A DNA stretch of 64,000 bases, taken from assembly GCF_900115265.1 (NCBI RefSeq), contig NZ_FOVU01000004.1, positions 494,987-558,986 of the forward strand, in the 5' to 3' direction. Both the position numbers and the translations under genes were made by a program. Within the stretch, counting starts at the first letter, position 1, and every line of letters starts with the position of its first letter. Source of the DNA: Bradyrhizobium sp. Ghvi (lineage in GTDB: Bacteria > Pseudomonadota > Alphaproteobacteria > Rhizobiales > Xanthobacteraceae). Below the pieces are notes generated by a model, which had not been told where the DNA came from, searched no databases, and saw nothing but the letters and a program-made list of their open reading frames with translations. Positions 33,395 to 42,091 of this stretch are shown one piece after another.

Positions 33395-35304
33395 TCCTCG
33401 TCCTCCTTGCTGCCTGTCGGCCAGAACCAGCCGATCAAGGCGACCGCCATCGGTGGCGTACCCCACAGCACCGCCCAGGGCGTGAAGATCGAGCCGATGA
33501 AGAACACCGTCGTCGCAATGGCCGTCAGCAGCGGCCAGATGCTCGGGTCGGGAGATGCCTCGCGGATCTGCGGCTCGGCTTCCGCCAGCGACGTCAACAG
33601 CACCTCGCGTCGCTCCACGCTGAGACCTGCGACCACGGGCAAGCTCTCATTGTGGAACCACAGGGGATCGCGATGCTTGACGATGGGAATGCGGTCGAAG
33701 TTCTGCGGCGGCGGCGGTGACGTGGTTGCCCATTCCAGCGTCGAGGCATCCCAGGGATTGTCGCCCGCAAGCGCGCCGCTCCGAAGACTATAGATCACAT
33801 TGACGAGCAGCAACGCGAAGCTGAGCGCGAAGATGGCGGCGCCGGCGCTGGAGAGCAGGTTGAGATGGGCCCAGTCCATGTCCGCGGTATAGGTGTAGAC
33901 CCGCCGCGGCATCCCGATCAGCCCGAGGATATGCATCGGGAAAAACGCGACATTGAAGCCGACAAAGGCGAGCCAGAAGTGCCAGAGTCCAAGCCGCTCG
34001 CTGAGCATCCGCCCCGCGATCTTGGGAAACCAGTAGTAGACGGCGCCGATGAGCGGAAAGACCGCGCCGCCGATCAGAACGTAATGGAAATGGGCGACGA
34101 CAAAATAGGTGTCATGCACCTGGGTGTCGATCGGCACCGAGGCGACCATCACGCCGGACAGGCCGCCGATCACGAAGATCACGATGAAGCCGATCACGAA
34201 CAGAAGCGGCGTGCGGTAGACCGGGCGGCCATCCCAGAGCGTCGCGAGCCAGCAGAAGATCTGCAGGCCGCTCGGCACCGCGATCAGCATGCTGGAGGCC
34301 GTGAACAGGCCGGCGCCGAGCTGCGGCAGGCCCGTGACGAACATGTGGTGGACCCACAGGCCGAACGACAGGAAGCCCGTCGCGATCAGCGAGAGGATGA
34401 CGACGGGATAGCCGACCACGGGACGACGGGTGAAGGTTGCGAGGATCGCCGAGACCATGCCGGTACCAGGGATGAAGATGATGTAGACCTCGGGATGACC
34501 GAAGAACCAGAACAGATGCTGCCAGAGCAGGGGATGCCCGCCCGAAGATGAATCGTAAAAGCGGGTGTTGACGAGGCGGTCCAGGATCAGCGAGGTCGAT
34601 GCGACCATGATCGAGGGCATCGCGAACATCACCAGGAAGCTGGTGACCAGCATGGCCCAGACGAAAAGCGGAATACGGTCGAGCGTCATGCCGGGCGCGC
34701 GCTGCTTGAACACGGTCACCACGATCTCCACGGCAACCGCGAGCGCGGCAACCTCGGTGAAGGTGATCATCTGCGCCCAGACATCAGGTCGTTTCGTCGG
34801 CGTGTACTGCAATGAAGACAGCGGAACGTAGGCAAACCAGCCGACGTCAGGGCCGACATTGAGCATGAAGGAGATCCAGAGGAAACAGCCGCCGAACAGG
34901 AACATCCAGTAGCTGAAGGCATTCAGGCGCGGGAAAGCGATGTTGCGCGTTCCGACCATCAGCGGCACGAGATAGACGGCGAATGCCTCCATCACGGGCA
35001 CGGCGAACAGGAACATCATGGTCGAGCCGTGCATCGTGAAGATCTGGTTGTACTTGTCGGCGGACAGGAACGTGTTCTCAGGGCCGGCGAGTTGAACGCG
35101 CATCAGCACTGCGAGAAGCCCGCCGAGCAGCAGGAACGCGAATGCCGTGACGATGTAGCGGCGTCCGACGACCTTGTGATCCACCGACGCAAGCGCCCCG
35201 AAGAAGCCGGACGGCGTGCGCCAGATGTTCTCGAGCCGTGTCGAGAGTTGCAGGCCATTCAGCGCGTCATCGCGCAGCTCGCGTTGCTCGGCCACCATGC
35301 TCAC
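33391..35304 (-). CDS. Cytochrome c oxidase subunit I (CoxN-like)
   Basis: The product has 637 residues from GTG 35304 (GTGA overlap with subunit II); ATG 35298 is nearly equivalent. It carries haem a and the haem-copper centre that reduces oxygen to water and pumps protons. The CuB and crosslink region FWFFGHPEVYIIFIPG is intact, with HHMF in LWVHHMFVTG and the haem His pair in HDTYFVVAHFHYVLIG. The C-terminus extends by about 90 residues beyond the last core helix, with two further spans, a feature of fused subunit I/III enzymes of this type. An A-type oxidase is clear. Confidence 0.95.
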   Translation of the reverse strand: MSMVAEQRELRDDALNGLQLSTRLENIWRTPSGFFGALASVDHKVVGRRYIVTAFAFLLLGGLLAVLMRVQLAGPENTFLSADKYNQIFTMHGSTMMFLFAVPVMEAFAVYLVPLMVGTRNIAFPRLNAFSYWMFLFGGCFLWISFMLNVGPDVGWFAYVPLSSLQYTPTKRPDVWAQMITFTEVAALAVAVEIVVTVFKQRAPGMTLDRIPLFVWAMLVTSFLVMFAMPSIMVASTSLILDRLVNTRFYDSSSGGHPLLWQHLFWFFGHPEVYIIFIPGTGMVSAILATFTRRPVVGYPVVILSLIATGFLSFGLWVHHMFVTGLPQLGAGLFTASSMLIAVPSGLQIFCWLATLWDGRPVYRTPLLFVIGFIVIFVIGGLSGVMVASVPIDTQVHDTYFVVAHFHYVLIGGAVFPLIGAVYYWFPKIAGRMLSERLGLWHFWLAFVGFNVAFFPMHILGLIGMPRRVYTYTADMDWAHLNLLSSAGAAIFALSFALLLVNVIYSLRSGALAGDNPWDASTLEWATTSPPPPQNFDRIPIVKHRDPLWFHNESLPVVAGLSVERREVLLTSLAEAEPQIREASPDPSIWPLLTAIATTVFFIGSIFTPWAVLWGTPPMAVALIGWFWPTGSKEDEE

Positions 35305-36311
35305 TTGAGCTGCTCCAGATAATGAAGGATCGCGATGAGCTCGTCCGACTGCAGCGGCGTCCTGGGCATGAAGTTTCCGGGCTTGATGTGCTGGGGATCG
35401 GCAATCCAGGCGGCAAGCGTTGCCGGGGACATCGGCAGCGTTCCGGCCGCGACCGTCGTCCGGCTGCCGACGTGGGTGAGGTCAGGGCCGAGCTGCCCGC
35501 CAGCGAGCGTACCGCGGATGGTGTGGCAGAGCGCACAGCCGCGCGCGCGGAATAGCTGTTCGCCCTGCTTGCCGAGCGGGTCGGTCGGGCTGCTCGCGCC
35601 CTGGTTTTCGTGGTCGCGCCACCGATCGAATTCATCCGGCGACAGCGCGAGCACGGCGAAGGCCATATGGGCATGCTGATGGCCGCAGAATTCGGCGCAT
35701 TGGCCGCGATAGGTGCCGGCGTTCTTCGCAGTGAATTGCAGTTCGTTCTTCTGCCCGGTGATGAGGTCCATCTTGCCGGTGAGGCTGGGGACCCAGAAGC
35801 TATGGATCACGTCGGCGGATTCCAACTCGACCTTCACGGGCTGGCCGGTCGGAATGCGGATCTCGTTTGCGGTCACGAAGTTCTTGTCGGGGCTGCCGTC
35901 CTCGTAGCGAACCTCCCACCACCATTGGTGACCGATGATCTTGAGCGTGAGGGCGTTCTCGTCCTTGGCGAAGACGGTGCGCTGACCGGCATAGCTGACG
36001 ATCGAGAGCCCGAGCACGATGACGAGGGTCGCGAGCCCCAACACGAAGACGATGCGGCCGCTGGTTCGCTCAAACGACCGGTGCAGCGCGAGGGGCTGAT
36101 CGGCCGCACGCTTTTGGCGCAGCATGCCCACGCATAATGCGATCACGACGGCGATCCAGACCACAGCGGCAACGATCAGGAAGATGAAGAAAGTCCGGAG
36201 GATCTGGTCCGATTGAAGCCCTTGCGGGTCGAGCGCGGACTGCCGGCCGGCACAAGCGGCCAGCGGCAGTGTCGCAGATGGCACCAGAGCCGTTCGCATC
36301 CTGACAGGCAT
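35301..36311 (-). CDS. Cytochrome c oxidase subunit II fused to cytochrome c (CoxM-like)
   Basis: The product has 336 residues from ATG 36311; a TTG one codon earlier is possible. The lipobox-like LAAC at 17-20 suggests a lipoprotein N-terminus, then two membrane spans (residues 40-63 and 87-107). The CuA site has H170, C205, C209, H213 and M216 in CAEFCGHQHAHM. A C-terminal cytochrome c domain has C259-ALC-H263 and axial M315, so electrons can enter directly. This architecture matches Bradyrhizobium CoxM. Likely electron source: the cytochromes of the adjacent alcohol oxidation genes. Confidence 0.93.
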   Translation of the reverse strand: MPVRMRTALVPSATLPLAACAGRQSALDPQGLQSDQILRTFFIFLIVAAVVWIAVVIALCVGMLRQKRAADQPLALHRSFERTSGRIVFVLGLATLVIVLGLSIVSYAGQRTVFAKDENALTLKIIGHQWWWEVRYEDGSPDKNFVTANEIRIPTGQPVKVELESADVIHSFWVPSLTGKMDLITGQKNELQFTAKNAGTYRGQCAEFCGHQHAHMAFAVLALSPDEFDRWRDHENQGASSPTDPLGKQGEQLFRARGCALCHTIRGTLAGGQLGPDLTHVGSRTTVAAGTLPMSPATLAAWIADPQHIKPGNFMPRTPLQSDELIAILHYLEQLK

Positions 36312-36342
36312 CAATGTTCGCCGTCCTCCCCTGCGAGAGGCG

Positions 36343-36367
36343 AACCGGACAATCCTATGAAGGTTCC
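36343..36367 (-). promoter_or_regulatory. Weak EcfG-like box before oxidase subunit II
   Basis: The minus strand has GGAAC (36367-36363) and, 16 bases on, GGTT (36346-36343), three of four -10 matches. It is about 32 bases before the ATG at 36311, but also inside the possible operon that begins with the micro-proteins upstream. Confidence 0.3.
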
Positions 36368-36436
36368 TATCGCGACAGGGCGGGCCGCTTGCGTGATGCG
36401 TCGCCCGACGGCCTTATTGAGGTCGACGCTTCCGGC

Positions 36437-36559
36437 TCAGAAAGGCCATCCCCTCGTTGCGATAAATATGGCCGCGTCGGCTGCTGCCATCAGCAGCAAG
36501 ATGATGAGGACGGCAATGACCGCTCCAGGCTGGGCGATCGCGCGAAGGTTCTCAAGCAT
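36437..36559 (-). CDS. 40-residue membrane micro-protein at the head of the oxidase operon
   Basis: A short open frame, ATG 36559 to TGA 36437, with AGAGGA eight bases upstream. The product starts MLENLRAIAQPGAVIAVL, continues through one strongly hydrophobic helix IIILLLMAAADAAIFIA (approximate) and ends with TRGWPF. One transmembrane span with a short amphipathic head is typical of tiny oxidase-associated subunits such as CydX or CcoQ analogues, but no sequence family is recognised. It lies 125 bases before subunit II on the same strand. Confidence 0.6.
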   Translation of the reverse strand: MLENLRAIAQPGAVIAVLIILLLMAAADAAIFIATRGWPF

Positions 36560-36677
36560 CCGCAAGGTCCTCTGAAGGCGTGATCATCTCGCCATTGGCT
36601 TTCGGGCTCGTCGCGCCGCTGGGCGGCTTCCGTCCGACGCCGTACCAGATCACGGGATGAACGCTCCGATAGACCAC
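36552..36677 (-). CDS. Possible 41-residue protein, translationally coupled
   Basis: A short frame from GTG 36677 to TGA 36552, ending inside the start of the 40-residue membrane protein (8-base overlap). The product would begin VVYRSVHPVIWYGVGRKPP and end MITPSEDLADA. The frame stays open upstream to about 36721 but has only CTG or GTG starts. A partial ribosome site (GAGG) lies too close to the GTG. The overlap is the main argument for it. It could be non-coding leader. Confidence 0.3.
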   Translation of the reverse strand: MVYRSVHPVIWYGVGRKPPSGATSPKANGEMITPSEDLADA

Positions 36678-36758
36678 ATCCTCATTGCCCTGGCTGAGAC
36701 GTCTGCCAAAAGCCAGCGCTGCTATTGACTATTCGTGGCTCCCGTTAGATCTGCAAGC

Positions 36759-36783
36759 AATGCGGGGTAGGCGCTGTCGTTCC
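36759..36783 (-). promoter_or_regulatory. Candidate EcfG-like promoter of the oxidase operon
   Basis: The minus strand has GGAAC (36783-36779), 16 bases, then CATT (36762-36759), three of four at -10. It lies 80 bases before the possible 41-residue frame and 200 before the 40-residue gene, in a gap of about 260 bases without other genes, so it is well placed as an operon promoter, though the score is modest. Confidence 0.35.
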
Positions 36784-36940
36784 TAACAGCAAGTTGCGGG
36801 TGCTGGGAGATGCAAGGCGGATAGGCCGCCGAGTTTCGAGCGCGCTACGCGATGCGCTGAAGGCGTCCTCCACCATCAGGAATTAACCCATTGATATCCC
36901 ACCAACCTCGTTCCTGGCCGCCGGCGGTAACGCGCGCCTC

Positions 36941-37198
36941 TCAGCCATATTCCTCGCCGATCCCGTATTCCCGGTAGATCTCGAGCGGATCGAGCTCGGG
37001 GAACAGACGGCATTTGGCCTGGGCCAGATGCAGGCTCACCGCCGCCGGCTCCTTGCCGTTCGACAGCAGCTTGCGGATGTCATCCATATGTGCGCTCGGC
37101 TGGTGCTTGGCCTCGAGCTGCTCCAGCGCGACCAGGGCGGTCGCGAGCGCCTCGGTCAGAACCCAGTCGTCGTGCCCTGTGATTCCCTTCCTTGGCAT
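36941..37198 (-). CDS. Small hypothetical protein
   Basis: The product has 85 residues from ATG 37198; the longer frame to 37330 looks like a shadow. It begins MPRKGITGHDDWVLTEALATAL, followed by an amphipathic helical segment VALEQLEAKHQPSAHMDDIRKLL and an acidic C-terminus EIYREYGIGEEYG. It has no membrane span and no known motif. Helical and charged, it is typical of a small cytosolic conserved rhizobial protein. It is divergent from the membrane protein at 37438. Confidence 0.55.
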   Translation of the reverse strand: MPRKGITGHDDWVLTEALATALVALEQLEAKHQPSAHMDDIRKLLSNGKEPAAVSLHLAQAKCRLFPELDPLEIYREYGIGEEYG

Positions 37199-37437
37199 CG
37201 GCAGACCCCAATCCGCAAGACATCGCCTGGTGCGGTGGCAGCAGTCTACCGTAGCTTCCGCCGAATCTCCATCGAGCAGCGTTGGGCGGCGGAGCGCCAG
37301 GAACAGGGCGCCTCGCCGTCTGGCTTGCAATATGGCGGCGTGTGGCTAAAAGGCGGCGGCGCGCGGGCGATCGTATCTTTGTTGAAACAAAGTTGGCGTA
37401 GACGGGCCTCGCGCGACCTCTCTCGGCTGGAGCCAGC

Positions 37438-37812
37438 ATGGTCTTTCTAAGTTTCGTCTACCGTTTCCTGACCAATTTCGCGTTCATGGCGCTGGTCTAT
37501 TTCAGCTTGAACTTCATGGAGAAGTACCAGAACCGGGCGGTCCTCGCGATCCTGGTGCTGGTCTATGCCGGCATGCGCGCGGCCTCGACGCTGCGGGCGT
37601 TCTACTTCTTCCAGAAGATCGAGAAGCTCGAAGCCGAAACCAAGCGGCTTCAGGCGCCGATCAATGACGGCTCGGGTGGGACCATCGCGCGCAAGCAGAT
37701 CGTGACCGATGTCGCGCGGCTACGCCGCGACGGCGAGCTCAAGTCCTATATGGACTTGTTCTTCCTGGCGCTGATCGTGCTGCTCTGCGTCGCCGCCATC
37801 ATGCGGCAGTAA
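37438..37812 (+). CDS. Small membrane protein of unknown function
   Basis: The product has 124 residues from ATG 37438. Hydrophobic segments lie at residues 4-24 (LSFVYRFLTNFAFMALVYFSL), 33-48 and 107-121 (LFFLALIVLLCVAAIM). Between them is a charged, probably coiled helix YFFQKIEKLEAETKRLQAP and a stretch ARKQIVTDVARLRRDGELKSYMD. No family is recognised. It is convergent with the polysaccharide deacetylase, 11 bases away, and its promoter faces the small hypothetical gene. Confidence 0.65.
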   Translation: MVFLSFVYRFLTNFAFMALVYFSLNFMEKYQNRAVLAILVLVYAGMRAASTLRAFYFFQKIEKLEAETKRLQAPINDGSGGTIARKQIVTDVARLRRDGELKSYMDLFFLALIVLLCVAAIMRQ

Positions 37813-37823
37813 CGGCTTTAAGT

Positions 37824-39074
37824 TCAGGCGCGTTTCTTCACGCCGGTGGCGAGGCGGGTCGGTCGGGGCGCCGCGGTCCTGACCTGAGCTGCGCGCGCCG
37901 GCGCAGCGTGTGCAGGCGTCCGCCGCGCCTGCATCCTGCCAGCCTTGCCCTTGCCGGCATGCGGCGCCTCGGCCGCCATGGCGAGCCGCATCGCGGCCCG
38001 GCGCGACAAGGTGGTCGACAGCAGCACTTCGACGGAGCCCTCCGGGATCGCGAAGAGATCGCGGCCGGGCGCGGGCAGGGTGGCCGCGATATCGGCCTGT
38101 GCCATGGTTTTGTGCGGCAGCAGTTGCGGCTGGTGAGCGGTCTGCGCGTTGAGATCGGCAGGGTCGGGTGCCGGCAAGGTCGCGGTCTGCATGAAGGTGA
38201 AGTTCGGCACGGCCGGCCAGCGCGCGATCGGCGTCGTCTCCGTCGGCGGATGCAGCAGCCACTCGACCGGCGTGGTCGGCGTCGCCGGCCGGTCGGGCGT
38301 TGCGGGCACCACATGCACGATGTGATAGCCGCGCGCCTTCAGGTCACGGATGATCTTCGGCAGCGCCGCCACGGTGCGGGCCTGGATGTCATGCAGCAGC
38401 AGAATGCCCTTGCCCTTGGCCTCCAGCCGCTGGATCGCGAGCTGGTAGACGCGATCGGGTGACACATGCCGCCAGTCGTCAGCCGGGAAGTCGGCGCTCC
38501 ACACCTGGATGCCGCGCGAGATCAAATAGTTCTCGACGCCGTCAGCGCGCATCAAGCCGGGAATGCGGAAGAACGGCGCCAGCTTGTATGGGTCCGTCAT
38601 CGCCGCCGAGGTCCACTCGATGCCGCCGTTGATCTCGGCCTCAGCCTTGTCGATCGGCATGCTGTTCATCGTCAGCGGATGGGTCATGCTGTGGGTGCCG
38701 ACGGTGTGGCCGGCCGCCACCAGCTTGCGCACGCCTTCCGGATTGGCCTTGGCCTGCTGACCAATAATGAAGAAGGTCGCCTTGATGCACTCGCTCGCGA
38801 GGATCTGGAGCACCTGGTTCGAATATTTCGGCAGCGGACCGTCGTCGAAAGTGAGGACCACCTCGTGGTCTTTCAGCGGCAGCGTCTCGCGATATTGCAT
38901 GGTGCCGATGCGCGGATGCTCGCGCGGGTCGACGACGAGGGTGCGGGAGGTGCCGAGCGCATCAGGATGACCGGGGCAGTCGGCTGCGAAGGCCGCCGGC
39001 GACGCCGCGGTCATCAACCCCAGAAGCAGGACGGCCCACGATCGCGTCCGGATCACAGCACTACTGCCGGTCAT
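37824..39074 (-). CDS. Polysaccharide deacetylase with long basic C-terminal tail
   Basis: The product has 416 residues with a signal peptide ending AASPAAFAA. It is a NodB-homology (CE4) domain: TFDDGP with D77-D78 and H127/H131 in GTHSMTHP, the zinc triad, and LLLHDI near the end of the domain. It should deacetylate N-acetylated surface sugars in the periplasm. From about residue 265 a tail of 150 residues rich in Pro, Ala and Arg (ending RPTRLATGVKKRA) is unlike any CE4 domain and may bind peptidoglycan or polyanions. A paralogue without the tail follows 180 bases upstream. Confidence 0.9.
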   Translation of the reverse strand: MTGSSAVIRTRSWAVLLLGLMTAASPAAFAADCPGHPDALGTSRTLVVDPREHPRIGTMQYRETLPLKDHEVVLTFDDGPLPKYSNQVLQILASECIKATFFIIGQQAKANPEGVRKLVAAGHTVGTHSMTHPLTMNSMPIDKAEAEINGGIEWTSAAMTDPYKLAPFFRIPGLMRADGVENYLISRGIQVWSADFPADDWRHVSPDRVYQLAIQRLEAKGKGILLLHDIQARTVAALPKIIRDLKARGYHIVHVVPATPDRPATPTTPVEWLLHPPTETTPIARWPAVPNFTFMQTATLPAPDPADLNAQTAHQPQLLPHKTMAQADIAATLPAPGRDLFAIPEGSVEVLLSTTLSRRAAMRLAMAAEAPHAGKGKAGRMQARRTPAHAAPARAAQVRTAAPRPTRLATGVKKRA

Positions 39075-39254
39075 GAACCCTGTACGTCCTCATCTGCGAC
39101 TGTCGCCATAATAGGTCGGTGACATCAGGAAACGGTTCAGGCGCAACCACCTTTCCTGCCTCGGCCTCCCCCTCAATCATTGCATGGCGCAGCATGAACA
39201 GAATGTTAATAGGCCTCAAATCACCCCATTTTGGTCAGGCGTGACATTCCGGCA

Positions 39255-40061
39255 TCAATGCGCGTCGGCATTGTTCCGTGATGTGCCTGCCGGGACCACG
39301 TGAACCACGTGAAAGCCGTTCTCTCTGAGGTACCGCAGGAAGGCGGGCATCATGGCGGCCGTGCGCGCCTTGGAGTCGTGGAACAGGACGATGCCCTTCC
39401 CGGCGGCAGCAACGCGCTCGGTGATCAGCTTCAATTCCTGCTCCGGCGTCATCTCATTCCAGTCACTGGCCCACAGATCGGCGCCGAACACGACGATGCC
39501 GCGCGACTGGAGCAGGTCGAGCTCAGCCGGCGTCGCTTCGAAATAGGGGAAGCGGAAGAACGGTGTCGACGGCGTCGTGGTCGAGACCCCGTGCAGCGCC
39601 ATCTCGTCGGCGGCGATGCCGCGGTCGATCTCGCTGCTCGCCTTGTCGGCCGGGATCCGCGCCATGAACGGATGTGAGAAGGTGTGGTGGCCGATGGTAT
39701 GGCCCTCGCGCGCAATGCGCTTGACCATATCAGGGTGTTCGGCGGCGTGCTGGCCGATCATGAAGAAGGTCGCGCGAACGCATTCCTGCGCCAGCGCCGC
39801 CAGCACCTTCGACGTCGTCGGCGGGTGCGGGCCGTCGTCGAAGGTCAGCACGACCTCGTGATCGGCGAGCGGCAGCGTCTGCGGAAAGCTCTTCAATCCG
39901 ACGCGCGGCGTGGTCCTGGCATCGACGCTCAAGACGCGCGAGGTGCCGAGCGCATCCTTGCGCGGGCAGTCCGCGGCCGCGACAGAGCCGATCGTGCCGA
40001 GGCCGGCGAGAGCCAGGCCCATCGTGATCGAGGTCCATTTCGGTCGATGCATATTTGCCAT
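39255..40061 (-). CDS. Polysaccharide deacetylase (CE4)
   Basis: The product has 268 residues with a signal peptide to SVAAADC. It has the same organisation as its neighbour: DCPRKDALGTSRVLSVD just after the signal, LTFDDGPHP with D75-D76, GHHTFSHP with H126/H130, and IVLFHDSKART. The catalytic residues are complete. The two proteins share a conserved Cys-Pro start and probably come from a tandem duplication; this copy stops at the core domain. The substrate is probably an N-acetylated surface or cell-wall polysaccharide. Confidence 0.9.
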   Translation of the reverse strand: MANMHRPKWTSITMGLALAGLGTIGSVAAADCPRKDALGTSRVLSVDARTTPRVGLKSFPQTLPLADHEVVLTFDDGPHPPTTSKVLAALAQECVRATFFMIGQHAAEHPDMVKRIAREGHTIGHHTFSHPFMARIPADKASSEIDRGIAADEMALHGVSTTTPSTPFFRFPYFEATPAELDLLQSRGIVVFGADLWASDWNEMTPEQELKLITERVAAAGKGIVLFHDSKARTAAMMPAFLRYLRENGFHVVHVVPAGTSRNNADAH

Positions 40062-40143
40062 TGCGCTTGCGATTGCCTTGTGGGTATTGCCTGAACCATC
40101 AGCTCAGACCACTCGTTCCAACCTGTCAAACGGCGAGGCCACC

Positions 40144-41565
40144 ATGGATGAACATATGGACGGTGCTCACGCCGCTGACGCCTCGGTACTCGACCACGTG
40201 CCGATGCGCAATGAAGACGGCGAAATCAGGCACGAATTCGTCGAGGAAATCGCCCATGCGATCGAGGCTGCGGACAGCGCCGCGCTGCGCGCCTGCGTCG
40301 CCGAACTGCACGAGGCCGACCTCGGTGATCTCATCGCGGCGCTGGCGCCCGACAACCGCGTCCGCCTGGTCGAGCTGACCGGCGCCGACTTCGACTTTTC
40401 CGCGCTGAACGAGGTCGACGAAAGCGTGCGCGAGGAGATCCTCGACGAGCTGCCGCCCGAGACGGTGGCCGAGGGCGTCCGCGAGCTCGAATCCGACGAT
40501 GCGGTCGAACTGCTCGAAACCCTCGACGAGGACGAGCAGGAGGAGATCCTCGAGAAGCTGCCGCTCAAGGAGCGCGTCGCGCTCGAACGCAGCCTGCTGT
40601 ATCCGGAAAACTCCGCCGGCCGGCGCATGCAGACCGAATTCATCGCCGTGCCGCAGGATTTCACGGTCGGGCAGGCCATCGACTACATGCGCGATACGCC
40701 CGACCTGCCGGACCGATTCTACGAGATCTACGTCGTCGACAAGGATCAGCACTGGCAGGGCGCGATTCCGCTCGACGTGATCTTGCGCGCGCGCCGCCCT
40801 GTGCCACTCACCGAGCTGACCGATGAGGATCGCCGCCGCGTCTCCGTCCTGGAGGACCAGGAGGAGGTCGCGCGCATGTTCGGCAAGTACAATCTCGTCG
40901 CGGCCCCCGTGCTCGACACCCAGGATCGCCTGGTCGGCGTCATCACCGTCGACGACGTGGTCGACGTCATCGAGGAGGAGGCGGACGAGGACCTCAAGGC
41001 GCTCGGCGGCGTCACCAGCGACGAAGAGCTGTCGGACACGTTTCTGACCATTGCGCGCGGCCGCTTCAACTGGCTGCTGATCAATCTCGCCACCGCATTC
41101 CTCGCGTCCTCCGTGCTCGGCCTGTTCGAAGGCCAGCTCGAACAGATGGTGGCGCTTGCCGTGCTGGCGCCGATCGTGGCGAGCCAGGGCGGCAATGCCG
41201 CGACGCAGACCATGACCGTCGCGGTGCGCGCACTCGCAACCCGCGAGCTCGGCTCCTTCAATGCCTGGCGCGTGATCATCCGCGAAACCTTGGTCGGCCT
41301 CATCAACGGCATCGCCTTTGCCGTGATCACGGGCATCGCCGCGGTGGCCTGGTTCAAGATCCCGGGCCTTGGCGTCGTCATCGGCCTTGCGATGATCTGC
41401 AACCTCATCGCGGGCGCGCTCGGCGGCATCCTGATCCCGATGGCGCTCGAACGCGTCAGGGCGGATCCGGCCGTGGCTTCCGGCACGTTCGTGACCACGG
41501 TGACCGACGTCGTCGGCTTCTTCTCCTTCCTCGGCATCGCAACGCTGTGGTTCGGGTTGAAGTAG
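40144..41565 (+). CDS. mgtE: Magnesium transporter MgtE
   Basis: The product has 473 residues from ATG 40144. The domain order is standard: MgtE N superhelical domain (residues 25-150, with repeated LPPETVAEGVRELESDDAV-type helices), two CBS domains (155-285, DRLVGVITVDDVVDVIEEE at the end) and the pore with five spans from about residue 300, including PIVASQGGNAATQT. The protein imports Mg2+ down its gradient and closes when cytosolic Mg2+ binds the CBS region. It is monocistronic. No Mg2+ riboswitch was recognised in the short leader. Confidence 0.94.
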   Translation: MDEHMDGAHAADASVLDHVPMRNEDGEIRHEFVEEIAHAIEAADSAALRACVAELHEADLGDLIAALAPDNRVRLVELTGADFDFSALNEVDESVREEILDELPPETVAEGVRELESDDAVELLETLDEDEQEEILEKLPLKERVALERSLLYPENSAGRRMQTEFIAVPQDFTVGQAIDYMRDTPDLPDRFYEIYVVDKDQHWQGAIPLDVILRARRPVPLTELTDEDRRRVSVLEDQEEVARMFGKYNLVAAPVLDTQDRLVGVITVDDVVDVIEEEADEDLKALGGVTSDEELSDTFLTIARGRFNWLLINLATAFLASSVLGLFEGQLEQMVALAVLAPIVASQGGNAATQTMTVAVRALATRELGSFNAWRVIIRETLVGLINGIAFAVITGIAAVAWFKIPGLGVVIGLAMICNLIAGALGGILIPMALERVRADPAVASGTFVTTVTDVVGFFSFLGIATLWFGLK

Positions 41566-41653
41566 TAGGGCACGAGAGCAATGCGCCGTCCTCAACCTTT
41601 AATCCGGCCTTAAGCGACCTGCCGCATTATTGCCCGTGCTTGGGGGAATGAGC

Positions 41654-41959
41654 ATGCGGTTGCGGCTGAAGGCGGACGGAAGGGTCGTTGAACTACGGGA
41701 TGGTCAGGAATTTCCCGTCCAGCCGGCCCCGCCTGCGGTCGAGACTCCGCCGGCCGGGGCTGGTTCGCTCGCGGTGCGCGATTTGCGCCGGCGCGCCTGC
41801 CTCACCCAGATGGAGTTTGCCGCCAAGCTCGGTGTACCCGTCGAGACCATCCGCAACTGGGAGCAGGGCAAGCGCGCCCCGCGCGGCCCCGCCCGCGCCC
41901 TCCTGGCCGTGATCGCGCATGCGCCCGACACGGTGTTCCAGGCGCTCGCCAAAGCCTGA
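41654..41959 (+). CDS. Helix-turn-helix (Xre/HigA-like) DNA-binding protein
   Basis: The product has 101 residues from ATG 41654 (GGGGGA six bases upstream); ATG 41648 is also in frame. The HTH is in AVRDLRRRACLTQMEFAAKLGVPVETIRNWEQGKRAPRGPARALL (approximate), close to antitoxin-type regulators encoded beside RelE-like toxins. An N-terminal 30-residue segment MRLRLKADGRVVELRDGQE forms the usual first strand pair. No toxin gene precedes it in the window, so the pair may be incomplete or it may be a solitary regulator. Confidence 0.72.
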   Translation: MRLRLKADGRVVELRDGQEFPVQPAPPAVETPPAGAGSLAVRDLRRRACLTQMEFAAKLGVPVETIRNWEQGKRAPRGPARALLAVIAHAPDTVFQALAKA

Positions 41960-42091
41960 CGTCAAGCTCCTGGCGTTGCGGCCTTCAGATCCGCACCCCT
42001 GGGCTGATGTCCTCCATTGCACTCTGGCGGACCGGGCCCATAATGATGCCACTGACGAGTCTGGGGGCTGCCGCAACAGAGAGGATTCCTC

